Shown here: positions 1 through 5,398 of the stretch, one piece after another
Position numbering within the stretch: position 1 is the stretch's first letter
How the letters are laid out: each line of letters opens with the position of its first letter
Assembly (NCBI GenBank): GCA_030601605.1
Contig: JAUVTI010000066.1
Location: 1-9,702, forward strand
Direction: 5' to 3'
DNA: 9,702 nucleotides
From: Gemmatimonadales bacterium
Lineage (GTDB): Bacteria > Gemmatimonadota > Gemmatimonadetes > Gemmatimonadales > GWC2-71-9
The notes under the pieces: generated by a model
Told to the model about the DNA's origin: nothing
Databases searched by the model: none
What the model saw: only the letters and a program-made list of their open reading frames with translations
Made by a program: the position numbers and the translations under genes

Positions 1-722
1 CAGCCGGCGCGGCCGGGAGCGCCGCGGGCTCCCTCCTCACCGGTCAGACCGCGCCCTCCCCGCCCACCGCGGGAGTCTATGACGAGCCAGTCGGACGGCG
101 GCACCGCTCTGGCATCTTGGAGCACGTAGAAGGTGGGTGCGTCCCCAACCTGGATCCCCACGACGAGGAGCTCGTGGTAGAACGGCGACCTGGCCGTGCC
201 CACCCTCACGAGAACGTCGGGTCCGGGGTACCCGGGCTCGCCCCGCTTACCCGTCGGTCCGTCGAACCGGAACGCCCGGGGCATGCACGAGTACTCGGGC
301 TCGACAACGGTGGATACCGCCAGGGACGGCTTCGCTCTCAGCTCCGCGTGGAGCTGGAAGCCGTCCATCGCGGTCACCAGAGGGTCGGCCTCGGTGTCCC
401 AGTCACCGCTCTCCCGGCTGATTGCCGCGCTGCTCCAACGCCGCAGGAAGATCACGTGCAGGGGAGGTGGGTCGTCCTTGTCGTACTTGCGGGCAAACGG
501 CACCACCCGGCCGTCCGCCAGTACTGCCTCGTACCTGGCCTCGATGGTCCGCCCCGGGCACACCCGCGCCATGCTCGTGATCATACGGAGCTCGGTTATC
601 TGGGACACCACCCCGGGGTCTGGAGCGTAGTCGGGGGGCGGCTTGCTGGAGCAGGCGGCGACGAATGCCGGCAGCAGCATGGCGAGCAACGCACGGTGGA
701 ACTGCGGCTTGGGTGCACTCAT
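1..722 (-). CDS. Collagen-like lipoprotein, N-terminal 240 residues (partial at left edge)
   Basis: I do not recognise a named family. The reading frame is open from an ATG at 722 to the window edge. Residues 1-24 are a lipoprotein signal: basic start, hydrophobic stretch and lipobox VAAC with Cys24, so the mature protein is probably lipidated and anchored to a membrane. Residues 25-154 look like a folded, beta-rich domain with Cys55 and Cys146. Two collagen-like Gly-X-Y blocks follow: five triplets at 155-169 (GPT GKR GEP GYP GPD) and at least seven from 219 to the edge (GGR GGR GLT GEE GAR GAP GRA). Some Y positions are proline, others are charged, as in bacterial collagen-like proteins. 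About 50 residues of ordinary sequence separate the blocks. A run of seven G preceded by A lies 7 nt before the ATG. The gene starts 3 nt after the moaA stop, so the two are likely cotranscribed, although no molybdenum role is evident. The lipobox and triplets are seen directly; function is unknown. Confidence 0.8.
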   Translation of the reverse strand, partial: MSAPKPQFHRALLAMLLPAFVAACSSKPPPDYAPDPGVVSQITELRMITSMARVCPGRTIEARYEAVLADGRVVPFARKYDKDDPPPLHVIFLRRWSSAAISRESGDWDTEADPLVTAMDGFQLHAELRAKPSLAVSTVVEPEYSCMPRAFRFDGPTGKRGEPGYPGPDVLVRVGTARSPFYHELLVVGIQVGDAPTFYVLQDARAVPPSDWLVIDSRGGRGGRGLTGEEGARGAPGRAG

Positions 723-725
723 GGT

Positions 726-1760
726 TCAGCCCCCCCTGGTATGCATCTCCCGGTGTGGATCCTGGCGGAGCCCTTCGACCCGAAACAGCGGTCCGCGCCC
801 GGGCTGAGCCAGGCGCTCCTCGGCTCCCCGGTCATCGCGGCTCCTCCACGCCGCCGCGATGGCAGCGGCGATCTCCTCGTCCGTAGCTCCCGCACGCACC
901 AGCTCCTTCAGGTCCGTCCCGCGGTCGGCGTAGAGGCACAGGTACCACACGCCGTCGGCGGTGAGACGGCTCCGCCCGCAGGTGCCGCAGAACGGCGCTG
1001 TCGTGGACGCGATGATCCCGAACTCGGTGCCGTCGGGCAGCTGGAACCGCTCGGCCGGCGCGCCGTGGTCATCCCGGCTCGCGGCCGCATCGGCGCCGCC
1101 ATAGTGGCGCCGAATGACTTCCAGCATCTCGGAGCGGGGCACGACATCGTCGGGCGACCACTGCGTGGCCCCGCCTACGTCCATGTACTCGATGAACCGG
1201 ACCTCGAGGCCCCTGACGCGCCCGAACTCCAGGATCTCGACGATCTCGTCGTCGTTGAAGCCCCTGATCACCACCGTGTTGAGCTTGGTGCCCCGAAGGC
1301 CGGCGTGGTGCGCGGCATCGATTCCCGCAAACACGTCGTCCAGCCGCCCGCGGCGCGCGAACTCGCGAAACCGCTCGGGGCGCAGGGTGTCCAGGCTGAT
1401 CGTGACTCGGTCCAGTCCCGCCGCCTTGAGCGCTGCTGCCTGAGACTCCAGCACCAACCCATTGGTGGTCATGGCGAGGTCGACGATGCCCCGGCTCGCC
1501 TTGATCAACTCGACCAGCCGCGGGAGGTCACGCCTCAGCAGCGGCTCGCCGCCCGTGATGCGCACCTTCGAGACGCCCAGCGAGGCGAAGACCTTCACGA
1601 GCCGCCCGGTCTCCTCGTGGCGCAGGATGGACTGCCGGGGGAGCCACACGTACTCCTCCTCCGGCATGCAGTAGTGGCACCGCAGGTTGCAGCGATCGGT
1701 GACCGAAACCCGCAGGCTGTCGAGGGTGCGGTCGCGCAAGTCAGTGAGGGGCGATGTCAT
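726..1760 (-). CDS. moaA: GTP 3',8-cyclase MoaA (molybdenum cofactor biosynthesis)
   Basis: Cytosolic radical SAM enzyme that rearranges GTP to 3',8-cyclo-7,8-dihydro-GTP; MoaC then converts this to cyclic pyranopterin monophosphate, the first intermediate of molybdenum cofactor synthesis. The 344-residue length fits the family. The SAM-binding [4Fe-4S] motif CxxxCxxC is C24, C28 and C31 in TDRCNLRCHYC. The GGEP motif is at 70-73. The second, GTP-binding [4Fe-4S] motif CX2CX13C is C258, C261 and C275. The protein ends in the Gly-Gly tail that MoaA needs for activity. The ATG at 1760 gives the usual short lead into LRVSVTDRCN, but no Shine-Dalgarno sequence precedes it; the leader instead carries CACCTCCTTA, the anti-Shine-Dalgarno sequence itself. 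No moaC, moaE or moeA lies in the window. The neighbour 3 nt downstream is a collagen-like lipoprotein. Identification is firm. Confidence 0.97.
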   Translation of the reverse strand: MTSPLTDLRDRTLDSLRVSVTDRCNLRCHYCMPEEEYVWLPRQSILRHEETGRLVKVFASLGVSKVRITGGEPLLRRDLPRLVELIKASRGIVDLAMTTNGLVLESQAAALKAAGLDRVTISLDTLRPERFREFARRGRLDDVFAGIDAAHHAGLRGTKLNTVVIRGFNDDEIVEILEFGRVRGLEVRFIEYMDVGGATQWSPDDVVPRSEMLEVIRRHYGGADAAASRDDHGAPAERFQLPDGTEFGIIASTTAPFCGTCGRSRLTADGVWYLCLYADRGTDLKELVRAGATDEEIAAAIAAAWRSRDDRGAEERLAQPGRGPLFRVEGLRQDPHREMHTRGG

Positions 1761-1793
1761 GACGATCTGGATTCTAAGGAGGTGGTGAAAAGC

Positions 1794-1964
1794 ATGCCAG
1801 ATGGAGGCTTGGCGGACGGCAGGCTGGAGCGTGCCTCAGCGTCTCTACACTGTCATCTGCCCCGTGATATGTACCGCAACCAGGACAGTGGAACACACGC
1901 CATATTGGCACCCCTTCGGACCCGTGCGTGCAATCGCTTATATTCAAACGGGTTCGGAGCGTGA
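1794..1964 (+). other. Possible 56-codon small ORF behind a very strong Shine-Dalgarno sequence
   Basis: An ATG at 1794 lies 11 nt after GGAGG within TAAGGAGGTG (1775-1784), which matches the 16S rRNA anti-Shine-Dalgarno in all ten positions. The frame runs 56 codons and would encode a peptide starting MPDGGLADGRLERAS, with two cysteines, no membrane segment and no recognisable motif. The frame is the tail of a long antisense frame opposite moaA, and its later codons include rare-looking ones (ATA, TTA, TAT). It therefore could easily be chance. I list it because the ribosome-binding site is the strongest in the window and has no other gene to serve. Confidence 0.15.
1915..1944 (+). promoter_or_regulatory. 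Possible promoter for the 160-residue gene
   Basis: TTCGGA at 1915-1920 and TATATT at 1939-1944 are separated by 18 bp, a weak -35 and a good -10. They sit in the most AT-rich patch of the divergent region and would give a leader of about 110 nt, with the palindrome at 1974-1996 inside it. A second weak -10, TATGTA at 2006-2011, would place the palindrome over its -35. The same AT-rich patch read on the minus strand could serve moaA. Confidence 0.25.
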
Positions 1965-1973
1965 TCTGCGGCA

Positions 1974-1996
1974 CGGGAACCGTGGCACGGTTCTCG
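1974..1996. promoter_or_regulatory. Palindrome, possible operator
   Basis: Perfect 8-bp half-sites GAACCGTG (1977-1984) and CACGGTTC (1986-1993) flank a single central G. The symmetry extends outward to 11 bp per side with one mismatch (1976/1994). With a 1-bp spacer, this looks more like a DNA site for a dimeric regulator than a transcript hairpin. It lies between the candidate promoter and the start of the 160-residue gene, about 70 bp upstream of its ATG. The symmetry is seen directly; the operator role is inferred. Confidence 0.4.
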
Positions 1997-2064
1997 CAAT
2001 TTGTGTATGTAGGAAGGGCGTGCGGACCGAAGCTGACCCTGGCGCTGGGAGCCTGGAGCCGAAC

Positions 2065-2547
2065 ATGACCGGATGCACTGACAGCAGCGTTGGCCTGATC
2101 TACCGGGAGTTGGACGAGACGATCGCGTCTCTGACGACCCAGGTGGAGGCCATGTTGCAGCCTATCGCTCCGGATCAGGCGGTGTCCCGCGAATCCGAAG
2201 AGGACGGTTGCCGCATTGCGATCCCGCTGCGGTTCCCCGACGGAATCGGGAACGGCGTCGTGGTGGCACGACTGTTCCGGTACCGCGACAGCGTCCGCCT
2301 GGACGTGGAGATCGTGCACGACCGCATGCTGGCCCGCCCGGACGGCACTCCCTCCGACCGGCGCTGCTACCTGAATGACTACGTTGCTTCGGTTACGCTG
2401 GATGCGGGGACGGAGGAGCTCTCCGCCGACTTTCGGCGCAGCGTGCTGCGGGGAGTCAGGCTCGCGCGCGACGCGGTGCAGCGTCACAACCACGAGGAGA
2501 CCGCCCCGTGGAACCAGATCCACCCGGTGGCGTTGGCGACGAACTAG
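2065..2547 (+). CDS. Hypothetical protein, 160 residues
   Basis: I do not recognise this family. The frame is open upstream to 1801, but the ATG at 2065 is preferred because GGAG sits 6 nt before it and because the upstream extension is poor in coding character and crosses the palindrome. The product has no signal peptide or membrane segment. An amphipathic helix is likely at residues 8-34, followed by a region with several predicted beta-strands (49-75 and 97-115, the second including CYLNDYVASVTL), then a charged helix at 121-141 (FRRSVLRGVRLARDAVQ). This alpha-beta-alpha order resembles small chaperone-like or regulatory folds but does not prove one. Cysteines at 4, 49 and 102 form no motif. 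It diverges from moaA and converges on the minus-strand operon across a shared hairpin. A real gene is likely; its role is unknown. Confidence 0.75.
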   Translation: MTGCTDSSVGLIYRELDETIASLTTQVEAMLQPIAPDQAVSRESEEDGCRIAIPLRFPDGIGNGVVVARLFRYRDSVRLDVEIVHDRMLARPDGTPSDRRCYLNDYVASVTLDAGTEELSADFRRSVLRGVRLARDAVQRHNHEETAPWNQIHPVALATN

Positions 2548-2566
2548 ACCATCCTGGGCCATGGAA

Positions 2567-2608
2567 AGAAGCGGGGACGGCGAGTTGGAGCTCGCCGTCC
2601 CCGCTTCT
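2567..2608. terminator. Bidirectional hairpin terminator between convergent genes
   Basis: A perfect 18-bp stem (2567-2584 with 2591-2608) closes a 6-nt loop, TTGGAG. It lies 19 bp after the stop of the plus-strand 160-residue gene and 27 bp beyond the stop of the minus-strand YdjM-like gene. Read on the minus strand, the stem runs into TTTCC, a short T-rich stretch, so termination of the five-gene operon is the better supported use. On the plus strand no T-run follows. Its placement between convergent stops and its perfect pairing make it the clearest terminator in the window. Confidence 0.85.
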
Positions 2609-2635
2609 CGTCGACCCTACGCCATCACGGATCCG

Positions 2636-3571
2636 CTAGTCCAGCACCTCGATGGACACGGCCGCCCAGGAGCCGGCTGGATCCAGCGTATAACGTGCGT
2701 CCCCCACGTAGACCACCTGCCTGTCCGATCGGCGCTCCACGACGAAGAACGGGAACCGCGCCCAAGCGAGGAACTTCCGCACCTCCGGTCCGCGCGTCGC
2801 CGCCATCGCCACGGGATTCTCGGGGAACTTGTGGATCGTGTGATCACGCCACTCAAGCCGCGTCCGACCGAGCCAGTCGAACTCGGCGAAGCTGTAGGCG
2901 TCATCGCTCTCGACCACTACCCAGCGCCGCAGCGGATTGAGCGGCACGGGCGCCGCCATGATCCGATCCGGCCGCCGTCCGAGACGCTCGGTCGCCTCCG
3001 AGAGCACTATGCTCCGCGCCGCCAGGTTGGAGGCCCCCATGACAATGACGTAGGCGGCCAGGACCCCCAGCGCAGTCAGCGCCGGTCCCCTTCGCCGCCT
3101 CCTGTGGGCCAGCACCAGGCCCGCAGCCAGGACAGCCCACACCCATGGATCCACGATGAACAGCGTATCGCCGTAGAACCACTGACCGGAGAACGGCATC
3201 AGCCAGCGCATGCCGTACACGTTCATGAAATCGAGCAGCGGGTGGGTCGCGGTCGCCAGGACCGCCAACAGCAGGAGCTGGCCCGGCACCACAGCAGCGC
3301 GAGGCGAGCGCCCGCCTCGCCGCCGCACCAGACGGTCCCACAGCAGCATCACGCCGGTCAACGCGAACGGAAGGACGACCAGCGCGAGCGCGCCGTGCGT
3401 CACTCCCCGCCGGAACGAGAGCGCCGTCACCGAGCCCGCGAAGTACGAGAGCATATCGACGTCGGGGAGGTTCGCGCCGATGACCAGCGTGGCGGTCCCC
3501 AGGGCCGTGCGCCGCTCCAGCCCGGTCCGGGCGAGGGCGGCGCCGACCAGCGTGTGGCAGACGGGGTCCAT
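2636..3571 (-). CDS. YdjM-family membrane-bound metal-dependent hydrolase
   Basis: Inner-membrane protein of the YdjM/DUF457 family, often labelled metal-dependent hydrolase although the reaction is not established. The conserved pattern is present: H6 in MDPVCHTLVG, the pair D37 and D39 in LPDVDM, H59 in RRGVTHG, and H110/D114 in THPLLDFMNVYG. These are likely metal ligands in the membrane plane. Hydrophobic segments lie near 24-44, 59-79, 97-112, 143-156 and 164-181. The last 120 residues form a soluble domain rich in beta-strand. The 311-residue length is normal for the longer members. The ATG at 3571 has GGAGG 8 nt upstream and begins 1 nt after the stop of the DUF971 gene, which argues for coupled translation. 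It is the last gene of the operon. Confidence 0.9.
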   Translation of the reverse strand: MDPVCHTLVGAALARTGLERRTALGTATLVIGANLPDVDMLSYFAGSVTALSFRRGVTHGALALVVLPFALTGVMLLWDRLVRRRGGRSPRAAVVPGQLLLLAVLATATHPLLDFMNVYGMRWLMPFSGQWFYGDTLFIVDPWVWAVLAAGLVLAHRRRRRGPALTALGVLAAYVIVMGASNLAARSIVLSEATERLGRRPDRIMAAPVPLNPLRRWVVVESDDAYSFAEFDWLGRTRLEWRDHTIHKFPENPVAMAATRGPEVRKFLAWARFPFFVVERRSDRQVVYVGDARYTLDPAGSWAAVSIEVLD

Positions 3572-3572
3572 G

Positions 3573-3902
3573 TCAGCGGCCTCCGCGACCGGCTACACAC
3601 CGCTCGCACGGGCAGATCGAGAGCAGGAAGTCGTAGGGATAGATCCCGGTCGCGTGCCCGTCGCTCCATTGGATGCGGATGGCGTAGCTCCCCACCAGAT
3701 CGATCGCCAGAGCATGCACGTCATCGGAGACGGCTCCCGGATCGAGCAGCGGCCGCCCCGTCATCTCGTCGTGGCACTCGGCACACTGACAGGCGAGGCG
3801 GAGATCACGCGCCGGATAGTGCCCGACGTGCTCCTCCGCCCACGTGATCACTACGTCCCGCTCACCGCGATGAATGCGCTGCGGGATGGGTACGGCCGTC
3901 AC
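3573..3902 (-). CDS. DUF971 protein (gamma-butyrobetaine hydroxylase-like N-terminal domain)
   Basis: Small cytosolic protein of the DUF971 family (GBBH-like N-terminal domain). The frame is open to 4163, but the upstream part only shadows osmC. The GTG at 3902 overlaps the osmC stop as GTGA and gives the usual single-domain length, 109 residues. C38, C40, C43 and H83 sit where human gamma-butyrobetaine hydroxylase holds its structural zinc (C38, C40, C43, H82). The family signature VGSYAIRIQWSDGHATGIY is at 70-88. A second cluster, CPCERC (C97, C99, C102), follows close to the C-terminus and could bind another metal. The domain is also found fused or linked to Mrp/ApbC-type iron-sulfur proteins, so a role in metal or Fe-S handling is a reasonable guess. 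No oxygenase domain is present, so this is not a hydroxylase. Confidence 0.92.
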   Translation of the reverse strand: MTAVPIPQRIHRGERDVVITWAEEHVGHYPARDLRLACQCAECHDEMTGRPLLDPGAVSDDVHALAIDLVGSYAIRIQWSDGHATGIYPYDFLLSICPCERCVAGRGGR

Positions 3903-4330
3903 GCCTCCAGGGCCGCGTCCAACTCGAAGTCGACGTTCCCCTTGAGAGCCTTGGACACGGGACAGTTCTCTTTCGCACCCTCGGCCGCCTGCACGAAGGC
4001 ATCGTTGTCGATGCCGTCCACCCTGCCTCTGACCTCGAGCCGCATCTTGGTGATCTTCGCCGCTCCGTCGACCATATCCAGCGTGCAGGACGCGCTGGTC
4101 GTGATCGACGTGGCCGGGGTTCCGGCCTTCTCCAGGCCCACCGACAGCGCCATGCTGAGGCAAGCCGCGTGTGCGGCGGCAATCAACTCTTCGGGATTGG
4201 TACCCGCCGCCCCTTCAAACCGCGTGGGGAATGTGTAGTCGCCCTCGAACGCTCCCGAACCCGCGGCGAAGTGGCCGTTGCCGGACCGCAGGACGCCGTT
4301 CCAGGTGGCCGAAGCACTGCTCGTAGGCAT
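3899..4330 (-). CDS. osmC: OsmC family peroxiredoxin
   Basis: Cytosolic thiol peroxidase that reduces organic hydroperoxides and hydrogen peroxide, usually with lipoylated proteins as reductant. The 143-residue length equals that of E. coli OsmC. From the ATG at 4330, the catalytic residues are Cys57 (AAHAACLSMAL) and Cys123 (ENCPVSKAL), with Arg37 (PTRFEG) and a glutamate in NPEEL (47/48) that activate the peroxidatic thiol. A TTG lies one codon upstream (4333), but the ATG is better spaced, with AAGGAG ending 7 nt before it. The C-terminal stop overlaps the GTG of the DUF971 gene. It lies 33 nt downstream of the YheT-like hydrolase in the same operon. Nothing in the sequence shows its own promoter, so control is probably by the operon promoter upstream of 6276. 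Confidence 0.95.
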   Translation of the reverse strand: MPTSSASATWNGVLRSGNGHFAAGSGAFEGDYTFPTRFEGAAGTNPEELIAAAHAACLSMALSVGLEKAGTPATSITTSASCTLDMVDGAAKITKMRLEVRGRVDGIDNDAFVQAAEGAKENCPVSKALKGNVDFELDAALEA

Positions 4331-4363
4331 CAATGGTCTCCTTGTGTGATGAGGTCTCGCAAT

Positions 4364-5398
4364 CTAATCGCGCTCCGCCGCCGGGCCGGAGGCGCCCAAC
4401 AGGCGCTCGGCCAGATACGCGGCCGCGGTCTCCTCCGCCCAGAACAGGGGCCGCCAGGGGCTGCCAGCCACGAACCCGACGTGCCCTCCACGACCGCACA
4501 GCCTGAGCTCGATCGAGTCGTTCGACTCGAGCGCCTCCCGGGGTACGGCGCGCGCCGGCAGGAAGGGATCGTCCAGGGACTGAATCACGAGCGTGGGGAT
4601 CCTTATGTGCTCCACGAACCGGGCAGAGCTCGAACGCCGGTAGTAGTCCTCGGCCCCGGCGAAACCGTGCACCGGCGCGGTCGCCAGTTCGTCGAACTCG
4701 CGGAACGTGCGGGCGGCGAGCACGCGGTCGACGTCGATGAGCGACCGCAGCCGATCTGCCTTGAGGCGCACCTTGCGGTGCAGCTTGCGAACCAGATAGC
4801 ACCGGTACACGCGGGAGAAACCCCGTTCGATCCAGTCAGCTCCAAGTGAGAGGTCGAACGGCACCGAAACCGCCACCGCCGCCGCGGGAGCCACGGCCGG
4901 TACGGACCCGTTCCCAGCTCCCACCTCCCCCAGGTACTTGAGGAGCACGTTCCCGCCCACGGAGAAGCCCACCGCACCAAGGGGGCGTTGCGGGAACCTC
5001 TCATGCAGCAGCCGCAGCACGAACCTCAAATCCCCCGTCTCACCGGAGTGGTACATCCTGGACAGGCGGTTGGGCTCGCCGCTGCAGCCGCGGAAGTTGA
5101 GCCCCACGGTCGCCACGCCGCGGCGCCCGAGGGCCCTGTATGCCTGAAGCGCATACTTGGAGCGGGCTGAGCCTTCCAGGCCGTGCAGCAGCACGACCAG
5201 CGGAGCGGGCGCACCGTCCGTCTCGGGGTCCGGCGCCCAGTCCAGGTCCAGGAAGTCCCCGTCAGGCAGCTCCACCCGTTCACGCCTGAGCGGCACTCCG
5301 GACCGAGCCCGCAGGAGCCGCGCCCCAAGCGTCTGGGGGTGCGGCCCCGGCAGCCACCACGCGGGGGAGTAGGGTCCGGGAGGGGTCGGCGGACTCAG
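4364..5398 (-). CDS. YheT-family alpha/beta hydrolase, probable CTG start
   Basis: Soluble alpha/beta-fold hydrolase of the YheT (UPF0017/ABHD1-3-like) group; substrates are unproven, probably ester or lipid. Numbered from CTG at 5398, the oxyanion motif HGLEGS is at 72-77, the nucleophile elbow GFSVGGN has Ser146, the acid lies in LDDPF (D276 or D277), and the base is His306 in GGHVGFV. The first ATG/GTG/TTG in frame is GTG at 5296, but translation upstream of it gives WWLPGPHPQT, the conserved YheT N-terminal motif. No ATG, GTG or TTG exists in frame between the stop at 5422-5420 and 5296. The only near-cognate start that retains the whole motif is CTG at 5398, which overlaps the preceding stop as CTGA and gives 344 residues, the family length. 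If GTG were used, the protein would be 310 residues and lack the motif. The family call is firm; the start is inferred. Confidence 0.93.
   Translation of the reverse strand: MSPPTPPGPYSPAWWLPGPHPQTLGARLLRARSGVPLRRERVELPDGDFLDLDWAPDPETDGAPAPLVVLLHGLEGSARSKYALQAYRALGRRGVATVGLNFRGCSGEPNRLSRMYHSGETGDLRFVLRLLHERFPQRPLGAVGFSVGGNVLLKYLGEVGAGNGSVPAVAPAAAVAVSVPFDLSLGADWIERGFSRVYRCYLVRKLHRKVRLKADRLRSLIDVDRVLAARTFREFDELATAPVHGFAGAEDYYRRSSSARFVEHIRIPTLVIQSLDDPFLPARAVPREALESNDSIELRLCGRGGHVGFVAGSPWRPLFWAEETAAAYLAERLLGASGPAAERD

Larger units (their letters stand above)
1761..2064. other. Divergent intergenic region between moaA and the 160-residue gene
   Basis: This 304-bp stretch is less GC-rich than its surroundings and separates two divergent genes, so it should contain promoters for both. 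Reading frames crossing it look like shadows. Visible elements are a perfect TAAGGAGGTG on the plus strand at 1775-1784, an AT-rich patch at 1931-1946 that could be a -10 element on either strand, and a palindrome at 1974-1996. On the minus strand, as the moaA leader, short complementary segments could pair: 1798-1803 with 1854-1859, and 1804-1808 with 1833-1837. I could not match the leader to the known molybdenum cofactor riboswitch pattern. Confidence 0.6.

Noticed and set aside
117..1964. 615-codon open frame on the plus strand opposite the lipoprotein and moaA
   Set aside because: It is antisense to two well supported genes (moaA motifs, lipobox), its translation is low-complexity Arg/Gly/Pro/His-rich sequence with no domain, and long antisense frames are expected at this GC content.
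1801..2064. 88-codon upstream extension of the 160-residue protein
   Set aside because: The first ATG is 18 nt from the strong Shine-Dalgarno, the codons are atypical (many TGT, ATA, TAT), and the extension crosses the palindrome and promoter-like patch.
2375..3847. 490-codon plus-strand frame overlapping the 160-residue gene, YdjM-like gene and DUF971 gene
   Set aside because: The product is repetitive in Arg, His and Gln without motifs, crosses a terminator hairpin, and lies opposite genes with clear catalytic or metal-binding residues.
3903..4163. N-terminal extension of the DUF971 frame
   Set aside because: It overlaps osmC in another frame and has no family similarity; the GTG at 3902 with the GTGA overlap gives the normal domain length.
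3210..4238. 342-codon plus-strand frame opposite the YdjM-like, DUF971 and osmC genes
   Set aside because: It is a shadow of three confidently assigned minus-strand genes and shows no recognisable domain.
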